Origin: a virus | Length of the DNA: 28,511 nt | Virus record (IMG/VR): IMGVR_UViG_3300030202_000301 | Span: 1-28,511 of that record | Reading direction: 5' to 3' (one strand) | Part shown: in pieces, positions 1 to 6,459 of the stretch | Layout: each line of letters begins with the position of its first letter | Position numbering within the stretch: the stretch's first letter is position 1 | Made by a program: the position numbers and the translations under genes | The notes under the pieces: generated by a model | What the model saw: the letters and a program-made list of their open reading frames with translations, nothing else | Database searches by the model: none | Told to the model about the DNA's origin: nothing

Positions 1-402
1 GATGATCCTTTTGGGTACATCAGTCAGTTAAGTAGCTACGTCTATGCAGGTAAGGATGATGATAAGGTTACTAACAAAACGCATGGTGCTTTCCTAGCTA
101 TCGACAAACAGAATGGTCACATATGTCTTGATGTCTATGACTTTACTGAGGAACTAAAAACAAAAGAAGAGGAGATGATTGAGGCTAAAAAACTTGTAGG
201 CGGTGAGCTAACTGTGGCACGTCAACAACAAGTACCTCAATCTAAGACAAGTCCTAACACTAAGCTACCAGTGATGTGCAGTTACTGTGAGTTCAAGAAG
301 AAGTGTTGGCCTGAAGCACGTAAGTTTATCTACAGCTACGGTCCTGTCTTTCTAGTAGATGTTAAGTCAGAACCTAAAGTACCAGAGGTTCCAATGGAAT
401 GA
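1..402 (+). CDS. PD-(D/E)XK (RecB/Cas4-like) exonuclease, 3' end only
   Basis: The frame is open from the first base, so this is the C-terminal 133 residues of a gene that begins outside the window. Residues 9-13 of the fragment (QLSSY) fit the QxxxY motif of RecB-family nucleases. A C-x2-C-x5-C cluster follows at fragment residues 93, 96 and 102, the position where Cas4/AddB-type nucleases bind an iron-sulfur cluster. The catalytic Asp/Glu/Lys motifs would lie upstream and cannot be seen. In T7-like phages an exonuclease beside endonuclease I degrades host DNA and processes replication intermediates, which fits the next gene. The stop overlaps the next start as ATGA. The family call is good; the substrate is inferred. 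Confidence 0.8.
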   Translation, partial: DDPFGYISQLSSYVYAGKDDDKVTNKTHGAFLAIDKQNGHICLDVYDFTEELKTKEEEMIEAKKLVGGELTVARQQQVPQSKTSPNTKLPVMCSYCEFKKKCWPEARKFIYSYGPVFLVDVKSEPKVPEVPME

Positions 403-800
403 AACTTAAAGTAAGACAGAGAGCATTGAGGGCAGGTTATAGATCAGGACTAGAACAAGACACTGCAAAGTTCTTAAAGAAAAGAGGGATAGGTTTTACA
501 TACGAAGAGATGAAGATCAAGTGGGTAGACCCTAAGACTAAGACCTACACTCCTGACTTTGTATTAGACAACGGCATAATCATTGAGACTAAAGGAAGGT
601 TTATATCTCCTGATCGTGCCAAACACCTAGCAGTTCGTGACCAATACCCTGAGTTAGACATAAGGTTTGTGTTTACAAATAGTAAATCAAAGCTTTACAA
701 AGGAAGTAAAACAACGTATGGTATGTGGTGTAACAAGTATGATTTTAAATACGCTGACAGGTATATACCTGAAGCATGGCTAAAGGAACCAAAGAGATGA
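399..800 (+). CDS. Endonuclease I (Holliday junction resolvase, T7 gp3-like)
   Basis: This 133-aa protein matches phage endonuclease I, which resolves branched DNA during replication and breaks down host DNA. T7 endonuclease I is of similar size (149 aa). The sequence RSGLE gives the first acidic residue, E19. It is followed by TYTPDF with D53, then IETKGR with E63 and K65, the PD-(D/E)XK catalytic set. E36 is a further acidic candidate. The start is fixed by the ATGA overlap with the upstream nuclease. The C-terminus is rich in aromatic and basic residues, plausible for DNA contacts. The function is well supported by the ordered motifs; activity has of course not been tested. Confidence 0.93.
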   Translation: MKLKVRQRALRAGYRSGLEQDTAKFLKKRGIGFTYEEMKIKWVDPKTKTYTPDFVLDNGIIIETKGRFISPDRAKHLAVRDQYPELDIRFVFTNSKSKLYKGSKTTYGMWCNKYDFKYADRYIPEAWLKEPKR

Positions 801-1030
801 AACTTACTTTACATAAAGTTATACGAGAACCGTTTGAATACCCTGAGTTAATTGACAATGAAACAGGAGAGCACCCTATCTGTGTTGTTTATCTATCTGA
901 GTTCAACGGAGAGTTAGAAGAAACAGAGATGTTATATACTACATTTAAAGAAGCTTATGAAGAATCGACTAGGGTAAACAGAACTATAGAAGGTGTTGTC
1001 ATAGAGAACAACGACATATATGATGCTTAG
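797..1030 (+). CDS. Hypothetical protein, 77 aa
   Basis: Unrecognised small acidic protein. A longer version starting at 776 is possible. I prefer the ATG at 797 because it overlaps the endonuclease stop as ATGA and has an AAGGA ribosome site nine bases upstream, whereas the ATG at 776 has none. The sequence suggests a small alpha/beta fold with many Glu and Tyr residues and no cysteine pair, signal peptide or membrane segment. It lies inside the DNA-metabolism operon and its end overlaps the metallophosphoesterase start, so it is surely co-translated with it. No function can be assigned. Confidence 0.7.
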   Translation: MKLTLHKVIREPFEYPELIDNETGEHPICVVYLSEFNGELEETEMLYTTFKEAYEESTRVNRTIEGVVIENNDIYDA

Positions 1031-1817
1031 AAAAAGAAAAACAGTATTAGTTTACACATGTGCTCACGCTGATCCTGATACAAGTAACGAGAGATTTGAT
1101 TGGCTAGGTGCATTCATCTACGACTTGAAACCAGACTATGTTGTAGACTTAGGTGATGGTGCTGACATGCGTAGCTTGAATAGCTTTGATACAAAGTATC
1201 CTCAAGCAATAGTGTCGCAAGGTTATGAACGTGACATCAACCACTACAACGATTCACAGGAGAGACTACGTTGGAGATTCAGACATCACAAGAGAAAGCG
1301 TCCATACTGGATAGGATTCGAGGGGAACCATGAGAATAGAATCAAGAAAGCTATCGCCCATGATCCAAGACTTCAGGGAGAAAAGTACGGGATTTCCTTC
1401 AGCCATCTTCAAACGAAGCAATGGTTCGATGAATACCATGAGTACCGCAATTCAGCCCCCAGTATCGCTGATTACGATGGCGTATCTTATGCTCATTTCT
1501 TTGGTGCAGGTAATTATGGCACACCTATCTCTGGTGTTCATCATGCTTACACCTTACTACAAAACAGGAATCACAGTTCTACTTGTGGTCACAGTCATAA
1601 ACGTAGTATGTATTTCAAAGATTCTGCACATCCTAATTCAATTATCGGGCTTGTCGCAGGGTGCTTCAAAGGTGCAGAAGAATCTTGGGCAGGTCAGTCG
1701 AATAATGAATGGTGGAAGGGTGTCGTAGTCAAACGTGAATTAGAGAATGGTGTTTATGAACCTGAGTTTATTTCATTGAACACCATCCGTAAACTCTATG
1801 GGGGGAAGGATGTTTGA
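1020..1817 (+). CDS. Calcineurin-like metallophosphoesterase with variant first metal motif
   Basis: This 265-aa protein has the ordered motifs of the calcineurin-like phosphoesterase fold: GDxxD at residues 45-49 (GDGAD), GNHE at 102-105, a lone His at 159 in a beta-strand context, and GHSH at 190-193. These normally bind two metals and hydrolyse phosphodiester or phosphomonoester bonds, as in SbcD or Mre11-type nucleases. The first motif, normally D-x-H, reads C14-A15-H16, so a usual metal-ligand Asp is replaced by Cys. Two ATGs at 1020 and 1023 are both possible starts; either overlaps the previous gene. The setting suggests DNA or nucleotide processing. Whether it is active with the altered site is unknown. 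Confidence 0.82.
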   Translation: MMLRKRKTVLVYTCAHADPDTSNERFDWLGAFIYDLKPDYVVDLGDGADMRSLNSFDTKYPQAIVSQGYERDINHYNDSQERLRWRFRHHKRKRPYWIGFEGNHENRIKKAIAHDPRLQGEKYGISFSHLQTKQWFDEYHEYRNSAPSIADYDGVSYAHFFGAGNYGTPISGVHHAYTLLQNRNHSSTCGHSHKRSMYFKDSAHPNSIIGLVAGCFKGAEESWAGQSNNEWWKGVVVKRELENGVYEPEFISLNTIRKLYGGKDV

Positions 1818-2004
1818 TTATCAGGGGCAATTAGATTTACTAATAGAAAGCTATGGACTAGCTCAGTTATTAGAACAGAATGATATAACAGAGAACGTTG
1901 TTCTTGAGTTGTTGATTGAAAGAGGAGACATAGACTTGGGGGATTACTTCTTCAAGGACATGCCATTGGATATACTAGAAGAGGAGTTAGAATATGATCA
2001 ATGA
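1810..2004 (+). CDS. Hypothetical protein, 64 aa
   Basis: Small, very acidic, leucine-rich protein of unknown role. I chose the ATG at 1810 over the one at 1798 because a purine-rich G-tract (1799-1809) precedes it and it overlaps the metallophosphoesterase stop closely. The sequence looks wholly helical, with two predicted helices around an Asn-Asp-Ile-Thr turn, reminiscent of small helical adaptor or helix-turn-helix-like proteins. It lacks the basic residues expected of a DNA binder. It overlaps the start of the MazG gene by 11 bases, so the three genes are translationally linked. No function is assigned. Confidence 0.7.
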   Translation: MFDYQGQLDLLIESYGLAQLLEQNDITENVVLELLIERGDIDLGDYFFKDMPLDILEEELEYDQ

Positions 2005-2353
2005 ATCCTGGGAATACTACAAAGAAGTTTACAAAGACATGATAAGTCTTGCTCAGTATCAGAGTGCTGCAGCTAAGACTGCAATGTACAAACACAATCA
2101 CAAGATACTTTACCCTGCACTTGGGTTAGCAGGTGAAGCAGGTGAGGTAGCCAACAAAGTAAAGAAGATGTTACGAGATGATAACTTAGATAAGAACGCT
2201 ATTGAATCTGAGCTAGGAGATGTCTTGTGGTATGCAGCTATGTTGTCTAAAGATTTAAATATACAGTTACATGATGTAGCTATGAAGAATCTAGAGAAAC
2301 TATATGGACGTAAAGAACGTGGAACTATACAAGGGGATGGTGACGAAAGATGA
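1994..2353 (+). CDS. mazG: MazG-like nucleotide pyrophosphohydrolase
   Basis: A 119-aa all-helical protein carrying the MazG metal-binding pattern: E48-x2-E51 in GEAGEV and E73-x2-D76 in ELGDVLWY. MazG-type enzymes convert NTPs or dNTPs to monophosphates. Phage copies have been proposed to clean the nucleotide pool or alter stringent-response alarmones. The start at 1994 has a GAGGAG site about nine bases upstream; the ATG at 2039 has none. The stop overlaps the ribonucleotide reductase start (ATGA at 2350). Placement between phosphoesterase and reductase indicates a role in nucleotide supply. The family call is secure; the substrate is not. Confidence 0.92.
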   Translation: MINESWEYYKEVYKDMISLAQYQSAAAKTAMYKHNHKILYPALGLAGEAGEVANKVKKMLRDDNLDKNAIESELGDVLWYAAMLSKDLNIQLHDVAMKNLEKLYGRKERGTIQGDGDER

Positions 2354-4242
2354 ACAATTACTTGCCAACTGACTACCAAGCTTTTATACATACTTCACGG
2401 TATGCTCGGTGGCTTGAGGACGAGGGAAGACGTGAGTCTTGGTCAGAGACAGTAGACCGCTACATGGGTAACGTTGTTGGTTATGACATCGATCATAAGA
2501 TTTACAATGCCTTGAGAGAAGCAATACTATCTCTAGAAGTTATGCCAAGTATGAGAGCAATGATGACTGCAGGTGCAGCGTTAGACAGAGATAACACTGC
2601 AGGTTACAACTGTAGTTATCTACCTGTAGATGACCCAAAGTCCTTCGATGAGGCTATGTTCATCCTCCTCTGTGGCACTGGAGTTGGGTTCAGTGTCGAG
2701 AGGCAGTTCGTCTCTAAGCTTCCAGAGATACCAGAACTCTTCGAGAGTGATACTACCATTGTGGTAAAGGACAGTAAGGAAGGGTGGGCTAAGGCTCTTC
2801 GACAAGTTATTGCTCTCCTTTATAGCGGTGAGATTCCTAAGTGGAATGTTAGTAGGATCAGACCTGCAGGTGCTAGACTAAAGACGTTTGGTGGACGTGC
2901 TAGTGGACCTGCTCCTCTGGTAGACTTGTTTAACTTTGTAGTTCATGTATTCAAAGAAGCACAAGGACGTAAGCTATCAAGCATCGAAGCACACGACATC
3001 ATGTGTAAGATAGGTGAGGTAGTTGTAGTAGGTGGTGTTAGGCGTAGTGCTATGATTAGTCTGTCTAACCTATCAGATGATAAGATGCGACACGCTAAGT
3101 CAGGTGAGTTCCCTTCTCATAGATACTTAGCTAACAACAGTGTAGCATACGTAGAGAAACCAGACAGTCTTTCATTCATGCGTGAGTGGATGGCACTAGT
3201 AGAATCAGGAAGTGGAGAGAGAGGTGTATTCAATAGGCAAGCGAGTAAGAATCAAGCTGCGAAGAATGGGAGACGTGATCCTAACTACGACTTCGGAACT
3301 AACCCCTGTAGTGAAATCATTCTTAGGCCGTATCAGTTCTGCAATCTTACAGAAGTTGTTGTCAGGGCTACGGATAGTGTGGATGATCTGGAGCGAAAAG
3401 TCCGTTTGGCAACAATACTGGGAACTATACAATCCACGTACACCAACTTCCCCTACCTGCGAAAAGTGTGGCAGAGGAATACAGAAGAAGAACGACTGCT
3501 TGGTGTGTCATTAACTGGTGTCCAAGACAATCCTCTTATGACTGCAAAGAACAAGGGATTAGACAAGACACTAGAAAGACTTCGAGAGGTTGCTGTAGCT
3601 ACTAATGCTGAGTGGGCTGAACGTCTTGGTATTAACTGTAGTGCAGCTATAAGTTGCAATAAACCTAGCGGAACTGTCTCCCAACTTGTTGACTCTTCTT
3701 CTGGTATTCATGCTAGGTATAGTCCTTACTATATCCGAACAGTAAGAGGTGACAACAAAGACCCTCTCACTCAGTTTATGAAGGATCAAGGTATACCAAG
3801 TGAGCCTTGTGTTTACAAACCAGATCAGACTACAGTGTTTAGTTTTCCAGTAAAAGCACCAACCAATGCTGTAGTAACATCTGACTTGTCAGCTATCGAT
3901 CAACTAGAAACGTGGTTGATGTATCAACGTCATTGGTGTGAGCACAAACCTAGCGTGACAATCAACGTCAAGAAAGATGAGTGGTTTGAGGTAGGTGCGT
4001 TTGTATACGAGCACTTTGATGAGATGTCTGGTGTAAGTTTCTTACCATACGATGATCACATCTATCAGCAAGCACCATACCAAGAGTGCACTAAAGATGA
4101 ATACAAAGAACTTATGAAGACAATGCCTAAGAGTATTGATTGGACTAAGCTATCAGAGTATGAGTCAGAGGATACAACTAAGTCTAGTCAGACATTCGCA
4201 TGTACTGGCGAAACATGTGAGATTGTAGACATATCAGCGTAG
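2350..4242 (+). CDS. nrdJ: Class II (adenosylcobalamin-dependent) ribonucleoside-triphosphate reductase
   Basis: A 630-aa monomeric-type class II reductase, which uses coenzyme B12 to make the thiyl radical and converts ribonucleotides to deoxyribonucleotides. Visible residues are C88 (NCSY) and C331, the redox pair; C320 within NPCSE, the radical cysteine, with E322; PSGT at 439-442 for phosphate binding; and a C-terminal C618-x4-C623 pair that would pass electrons to the active site. The C320/C331 spacing of 11 equals that between C408 and C419 in the Lactobacillus leichmannii enzyme. It is shorter than that enzyme (739 aa), with no intein or frameshift. No small subunit or activase gene is nearby, as expected for class II. 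It implies a host that has or imports cobalamin. Confidence 0.95.
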   Translation: MNNYLPTDYQAFIHTSRYARWLEDEGRRESWSETVDRYMGNVVGYDIDHKIYNALREAILSLEVMPSMRAMMTAGAALDRDNTAGYNCSYLPVDDPKSFDEAMFILLCGTGVGFSVERQFVSKLPEIPELFESDTTIVVKDSKEGWAKALRQVIALLYSGEIPKWNVSRIRPAGARLKTFGGRASGPAPLVDLFNFVVHVFKEAQGRKLSSIEAHDIMCKIGEVVVVGGVRRSAMISLSNLSDDKMRHAKSGEFPSHRYLANNSVAYVEKPDSLSFMREWMALVESGSGERGVFNRQASKNQAAKNGRRDPNYDFGTNPCSEIILRPYQFCNLTEVVVRATDSVDDLERKVRLATILGTIQSTYTNFPYLRKVWQRNTEEERLLGVSLTGVQDNPLMTAKNKGLDKTLERLREVAVATNAEWAERLGINCSAAISCNKPSGTVSQLVDSSSGIHARYSPYYIRTVRGDNKDPLTQFMKDQGIPSEPCVYKPDQTTVFSFPVKAPTNAVVTSDLSAIDQLETWLMYQRHWCEHKPSVTINVKKDEWFEVGAFVYEHFDEMSGVSFLPYDDHIYQQAPYQECTKDEYKELMKTMPKSIDWTKLSEYESEDTTKSSQTFACTGETCEIVDISA

Positions 4243-4251
4243 GAGAACTTG

Positions 4252-4443
4252 ATGGGAAACAGCGGTATATACTGGATAGATTCAGTCTTTGATGCTTGTG
4301 TTTTATTTCTGTTGTGGGCAGCTAAGATGATGGGGATTACATACGAAGAAATAAATGTGTATCTTTTTTGTATTGCAGTTCCGTTGATAATAGTGTATCA
4401 ACATTATAGAATCAAGTATCTAAAGAGGAGAGCCTATGGCTAA
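4252..4443 (+). CDS. Small membrane protein, 63 aa
   Basis: Unrecognised protein with two hydrophobic stretches at about residues 11-25 and 36-51, followed by a basic tail (RIKYLKRR) that would stay in the cytoplasm by the positive-inside rule. The start is the ATG at 4252, six bases after an AGGAG site at 4241-4245; a TTG at 4249 is also in frame but not needed. The 3' end overlaps the DUF3310 gene by eight bases. It belongs to the early or middle gene block rather than the lysis block, so a holin role is unlikely. No function is assigned. Confidence 0.7.
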   Translation: MGNSGIYWIDSVFDACVLFLLWAAKMMGITYEEINVYLFCIAVPLIIVYQHYRIKYLKRRAYG

Positions 4444-4732
4444 CTGTGAAATATGCGAAAGGGTGTTGGATGATGATGGTGTTTGTGGTGAATGTATTGA
4501 GGGTGGTCCAGATCAAGTCAACAACCCTGTCCACTACAACCACAGTGGGATAGAATGTATACAAGCTATCGAAGCTATGACTGAGAATATGTCTGGTAGT
4601 ATAGCACCACACGCTGCCAATGTCCTCAAGTATCTCTGGCGTTGCGAGTACAAGAATGGTTTAGAAGATATAGACAAAGCTATCTGGTATCTCAATAGAC
4701 TACGCAAGAGGTGGACTCAGACACACAAGTAA
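4436..4732 (+). CDS. DUF3310 protein with N-terminal zinc-ribbon-like motif
   Basis: A 98-aa protein. Residues 4-20 hold C-x2-C-x9-C-x2-C, likely a small zinc site. The rest matches DUF3310: NPVHY at 30-34, GIECIQAI at 38-45, and a helical stretch with LKYLWR and the W-Y-L-N-R-L pattern. T7 gp1.7, a dTMP/dGMP kinase, has a DUF3310 region, so a nucleotide-metabolism role is plausible, but this short form is not shown to be a kinase. An AGGAG-type site lies just before the ATG. It is the last gene of the plus-strand block and ends two bases before the bidirectional terminator. Confidence 0.85.
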   Translation: MANCEICERVLDDDGVCGECIEGGPDQVNNPVHYNHSGIECIQAIEAMTENMSGSIAPHAANVLKYLWRCEYKNGLEDIDKAIWYLNRLRKRWTQTHK

Positions 4733-4733
4733 G

Positions 4734-4770
4734 AAAAAACCCCCAAGGAGAAATCCAAGGGGGTTTATTT
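4734..4770. terminator. Bidirectional intrinsic terminator between convergent gene blocks
   Basis: AAACCCCC (4737-4744) pairs with GGGGGTTT (4759-4766), and the inner GG/CC can extend the hairpin. On the plus strand it is followed by TTTATTTTATTT, and on the minus strand the stem runs into six T residues. It sits exactly between the last plus-strand gene and the last minus-strand gene, so it can stop transcription from both sides. Confidence 0.9.
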
Positions 4771-4997
4771 TATTTCTTTTTTCTTTTCTTACCAGAGGCG
4801 GTTACTGACCACTTGACTCTCTTTGGTCCTGTTTTCTTTCTGGCCTCGCTCTTTGATATTTTTCCTGCAACTGCTTTAGGTCTACACGCAGGGTAGCCTC
4901 TGCGCTTATCTTTCTTCCCTGACCTTCCACACTTTTTACCTGTCTTGACATCACGCCAATCCTCTTTGAACCATTTACCTAGACCGCCTTTAGCCAT
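4770..4997 (-). CDS. Small basic protein, 75 aa (DUF5872-like)
   Basis: A lysine- and arginine-rich protein starting GLGKWFKEDW, with two cysteines (C23, C38) flanking a basic segment and RRGYPAC, and ending in a run of lysines. The GLGKWFKExW...CGRS...RGYP pattern is one I associate with DUF5872 proteins of marine phages; that link is from memory, not a search. The strong positive charge suggests nucleic-acid binding. The gene is the last of the minus-strand unit; its start lies one base after the stop of the 58-aa ORF upstream. No experimental function is known to me. Confidence 0.75.
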   Translation of the reverse strand: MAKGGLGKWFKEDWRDVKTGKKCGRSGKKDKRRGYPACRPKAVAGKISKSEARKKTGPKRVKWSVTASGKKRKKK

Positions 4998-4998
4998 A

Positions 4999-5175
4999 TC
5001 ACTTCTTCTTTTTCTTTACTCTGTTATCCTTGCCTTTCCATCCACCGCCTTTAGACTTGTACCACTTAGCAGCCCAAGCATTTGCGTATGCTGAAGGATA
5101 GACCTTGAACTTCTTCTTAGCTTCTGCCTTGGCTCTAGACCACAGAGCAGGTTTTGTAGGTGTAGGACTTGCCAT
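4999..5175 (-). CDS. Small basic protein, 58 aa, YPSAYAN motif
   Basis: This ORF of 58 codons falls below common length cut-offs. It reads ATG at 5175 to TGA at 4999. It is basic and aromatic, with the core KKFKVYPSAYANAW followed by AAKWYKSKGGGW and a five-lysine tail. The Y-P-S-A-Y-A-N-x-W core recurs in small proteins of marine phages and some algal viruses in my recollection, which argues it is a real gene. It is two bases downstream of the 31-aa ORF and one base upstream of the next gene, so it fits the tight operon. Function unknown; nucleic-acid or virion binding is a guess from charge. Confidence 0.75.
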   Translation of the reverse strand: MASPTPTKPALWSRAKAEAKKKFKVYPSAYANAWAAKWYKSKGGGWKGKDNRVKKKKK

Positions 5176-5177
5176 GA

Positions 5178-5273
5178 CTAAACCTTACACACACACTCAG
5201 GGCAGCACTTACGATTCAACATAGCACACCCAACTCGTTTGATATACTTCCATATCCACTTTACTATATTCAT
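5178..5273 (-). CDS. Cys-rich small peptide, 31 aa
   Basis: A 31-codon ORF from ATG at 5273 to TAG at 5178. The start overlaps the stop of the preceding gene as ATGA, and the next gene begins two bases after its stop. This perfect fit into the operon is the main reason to call it. The first half (KWIWKYIKRV) would form a cationic amphipathic helix with three aromatics. The second half holds five cysteines (C16, C24, C25, C28, C30), arranged as CC-x2-C-x-C, which could bind metal or form disulfides. It could act on the membrane, but no function is known. Confidence 0.6.
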   Translation of the reverse strand: MNIVKWIWKYIKRVGCAMLNRKCCPECVCKV

Positions 5274-5461
5274 AATGTAACTCCTATTTCTACACATGTA
5301 CCTTGTGAAAAGATACCTCTTGAAATAAATCTATCTACCATACTACGCATCTCAACTCTACATGTTTCCCTAGTTCTGTATAAGTTTTCATTGTTAACTG
5401 TGAGAGTACACGTTGTTGAGTTTGTAGGTGTCATGCAGAACATGACTATAGCTAACCACAT
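5270..5461 (-). CDS. Small exported two-Cys protein, 63 aa (copy A)
   Basis: Unrecognised protein with a short hydrophobic N-terminus (MWLAIVMF) that looks like a signal or membrane segment. The body contains C34-x2-EM at 34-38 and a second cysteine at C56 followed by VEI. The same pattern, C-x2-EM and a later C-x-E-[IV], occurs in the 57-aa protein encoded at 6766-6939, which also begins MW plus hydrophobic residues. The two may be diverged relatives. Two extra cysteines are C9 and C18. The start overlaps the upstream barrel gene as TGATG. Export and a disulfide are inferences; no function is known. Confidence 0.6.
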   Translation of the reverse strand: MWLAIVMFCMTPTNSTTCTLTVNNENLYRTRETCRVEMRSMVDRFISRGIFSQGTCVEIGVTL

Positions 5462-5826
5462 CAGAAACTAAAGGTAGCCCCTACAGTTACGTCACCAAAT
5501 TCTAGGTCTGCATCTGTTGAAACTTCTGTATATAGATTGATATTAGTGTTAGCTATTTCATAGTCTGCAGTGAAGTCTAGACCCTGAAAGATGTCACCCT
5601 CATCAAGAGTTAACATATCAATGTCTGTGGCTACACTTAAGCCAATACCTAGTGCAGTTACTCCTGCAGATGGTGTCAATTCCCATACCCATTCTTCTAC
5701 ACCAGTAGTATAGTTGAGGTCAGTCTCTGCACCAATAGATAAAGTCTGTCCTGCTACAGAGAAGTCCATAGCTGATGTGGACGTTGCTGCTAACATAGCG
5801 GCTGTTACGATTGCTGTTGTTTTCAT
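5461..5826 (-). CDS. Predicted exported small beta-barrel (outer-membrane-protein-like), 121 aa
   Basis: The protein starts with a clear Sec signal peptide, residues 1-19, with cleavage after STSA. The rest, about 100 residues, is built of alternating polar/hydrophobic beta-strands and acidic turns, and it ends TFSF. A terminal aromatic Phe is the hallmark of Gram-negative outer-membrane barrels recognised by the BAM machinery. The start at 5826 is preferred over 5844 because AGGA precedes it by seven bases. It is too small for a porin trimer, but an OmpX- or OmpA-barrel-sized protein is possible. It sits in the late lysis cassette just after spanin and a basic protein. A role in lysis, superinfection exclusion or surface masking is conjecture. 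Confidence 0.7.
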   Translation of the reverse strand: MKTTAIVTAAMLAATSTSAMDFSVAGQTLSIGAETDLNYTTGVEEWVWELTPSAGVTALGIGLSVATDIDMLTLDEGDIFQGLDFTADYEIANTNINLYTEVSTDADLEFGDVTVGATFSF

Positions 5827-5837
5827 TGTATTATCCT

Positions 5838-6089
5838 TTACCATTTTACTTTAGCAGCCCAATATGCTGCACTCATTTTTCCCTTTTTAATATTCTTAGC
5901 ATGTCTAGCACGAAAAGCCTTATTCCTAGCTGAACCTTTAGGGCTTCCTCTGACACCTTTCTGACCAAACCTGATAACCTTTTCTTTTCCATTTGAACAT
6001 GCCTTTACTACGTGTGATTTACTAGGATGATTAGGCGTAGCTCTAGGACTATTGCACTTCATCTTTGACTTGTTAAGTCGTGCTGCCAT
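5838..6089 (-). CDS. Small basic protein, 83 aa (KSHVVKAC / ARHAKNI type)
   Basis: A strongly basic protein with two cysteines (C12, C31) and the segments KSHVVKAC, RFGQKGV, ARHAKNIKKGKMSAA and a terminal AAKVKW. I recognise this pattern as a recurring family in marine phages and large algal viruses without a known activity. The start at 6089 has an AGGAG site eight bases upstream, inside the 3' end of the spanin gene, which it overlaps by 17 bases. Charge and abundance of Lys/Arg suggest it binds DNA or RNA or is a minor virion component. There is no signal peptide or membrane segment. Confidence 0.75.
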   Translation of the reverse strand: MAARLNKSKMKCNSPRATPNHPSKSHVVKACSNGKEKVIRFGQKGVRGSPKGSARNKAFRARHAKNIKKGKMSAAYWAAKVKW

Positions 6090-6459
6090 CTTTCTTTCTC
6101 CTTAACGTTGCAATAAGAGTAAGTAAACCACGTCCCATTTCCTGTGGACTAGGTGCTAGCCAACCTAGTACTAGAAGTATCAATACCCAAGGTGGAATCT
6201 CATTTATATTTATGTTTCCCACATTTTCTGTACTTACTTTATTTTTATCATTACTTTGATTTAGGTTTCCTTCAAGAGTCTGTACACTAACTTCTTGATC
6301 TGTATTGTTTGTAGTACCTATTGTTTGTGAGTTTGTTTTACCTGCCTGTACGTTAGCATTGACACTAGGTCCACCCCCACCGCCAAGTAGGTTCATTGGA
6401 TTCAACATACAACCTGCTAGTAGACTACCTAGAATCAGACTTGCTATAAGATTCCTCAT
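6073..6459 (-). CDS. Putative unimolecular spanin (u-spanin) lipoprotein
   Basis: A 128-aa protein with a lipoprotein signal peptide ending in the lipobox LAGC (C17), a low-complexity Asn/Gly/Ser/Gln-rich middle region (residues 25-88) and a C-terminal transmembrane segment at about 89-103 followed by a basic tail. This layout, an outer-membrane lipid anchor at one end and an inner-membrane anchor at the other, is that of u-spanins such as T1 gp11, which fuse the two membranes in the last step of lysis. It overlaps the holin 3' end by 35 bases and has its own AAGGG site. The call rests on topology and position, not on a sequence match. Confidence 0.72.
   Translation of the reverse strand: MRNLIASLILGSLLAGCMLNPMNLLGGGGGPSVNANVQAGKTNSQTIGTTNNTDQEVSVQTLEGNLNQSNDKNKVSTENVGNININEIPPWVLILLVLGWLAPSPQEMGRGLLTLIATLRRKKDGSTT

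Noticed and set aside
776-799. Earlier ATG at 776 for the small protein before the metallophosphoesterase
   Set aside because: No ribosome site; the ATG at 797 has AAGGA at good spacing and an ATGA overlap with the upstream stop.
1330-1728. 132-codon open frame on the plus strand inside the metallophosphoesterase gene
   Set aside because: It lies wholly within a gene with clear catalytic motifs in another frame, has no ribosome site, and its residues show no domain pattern.
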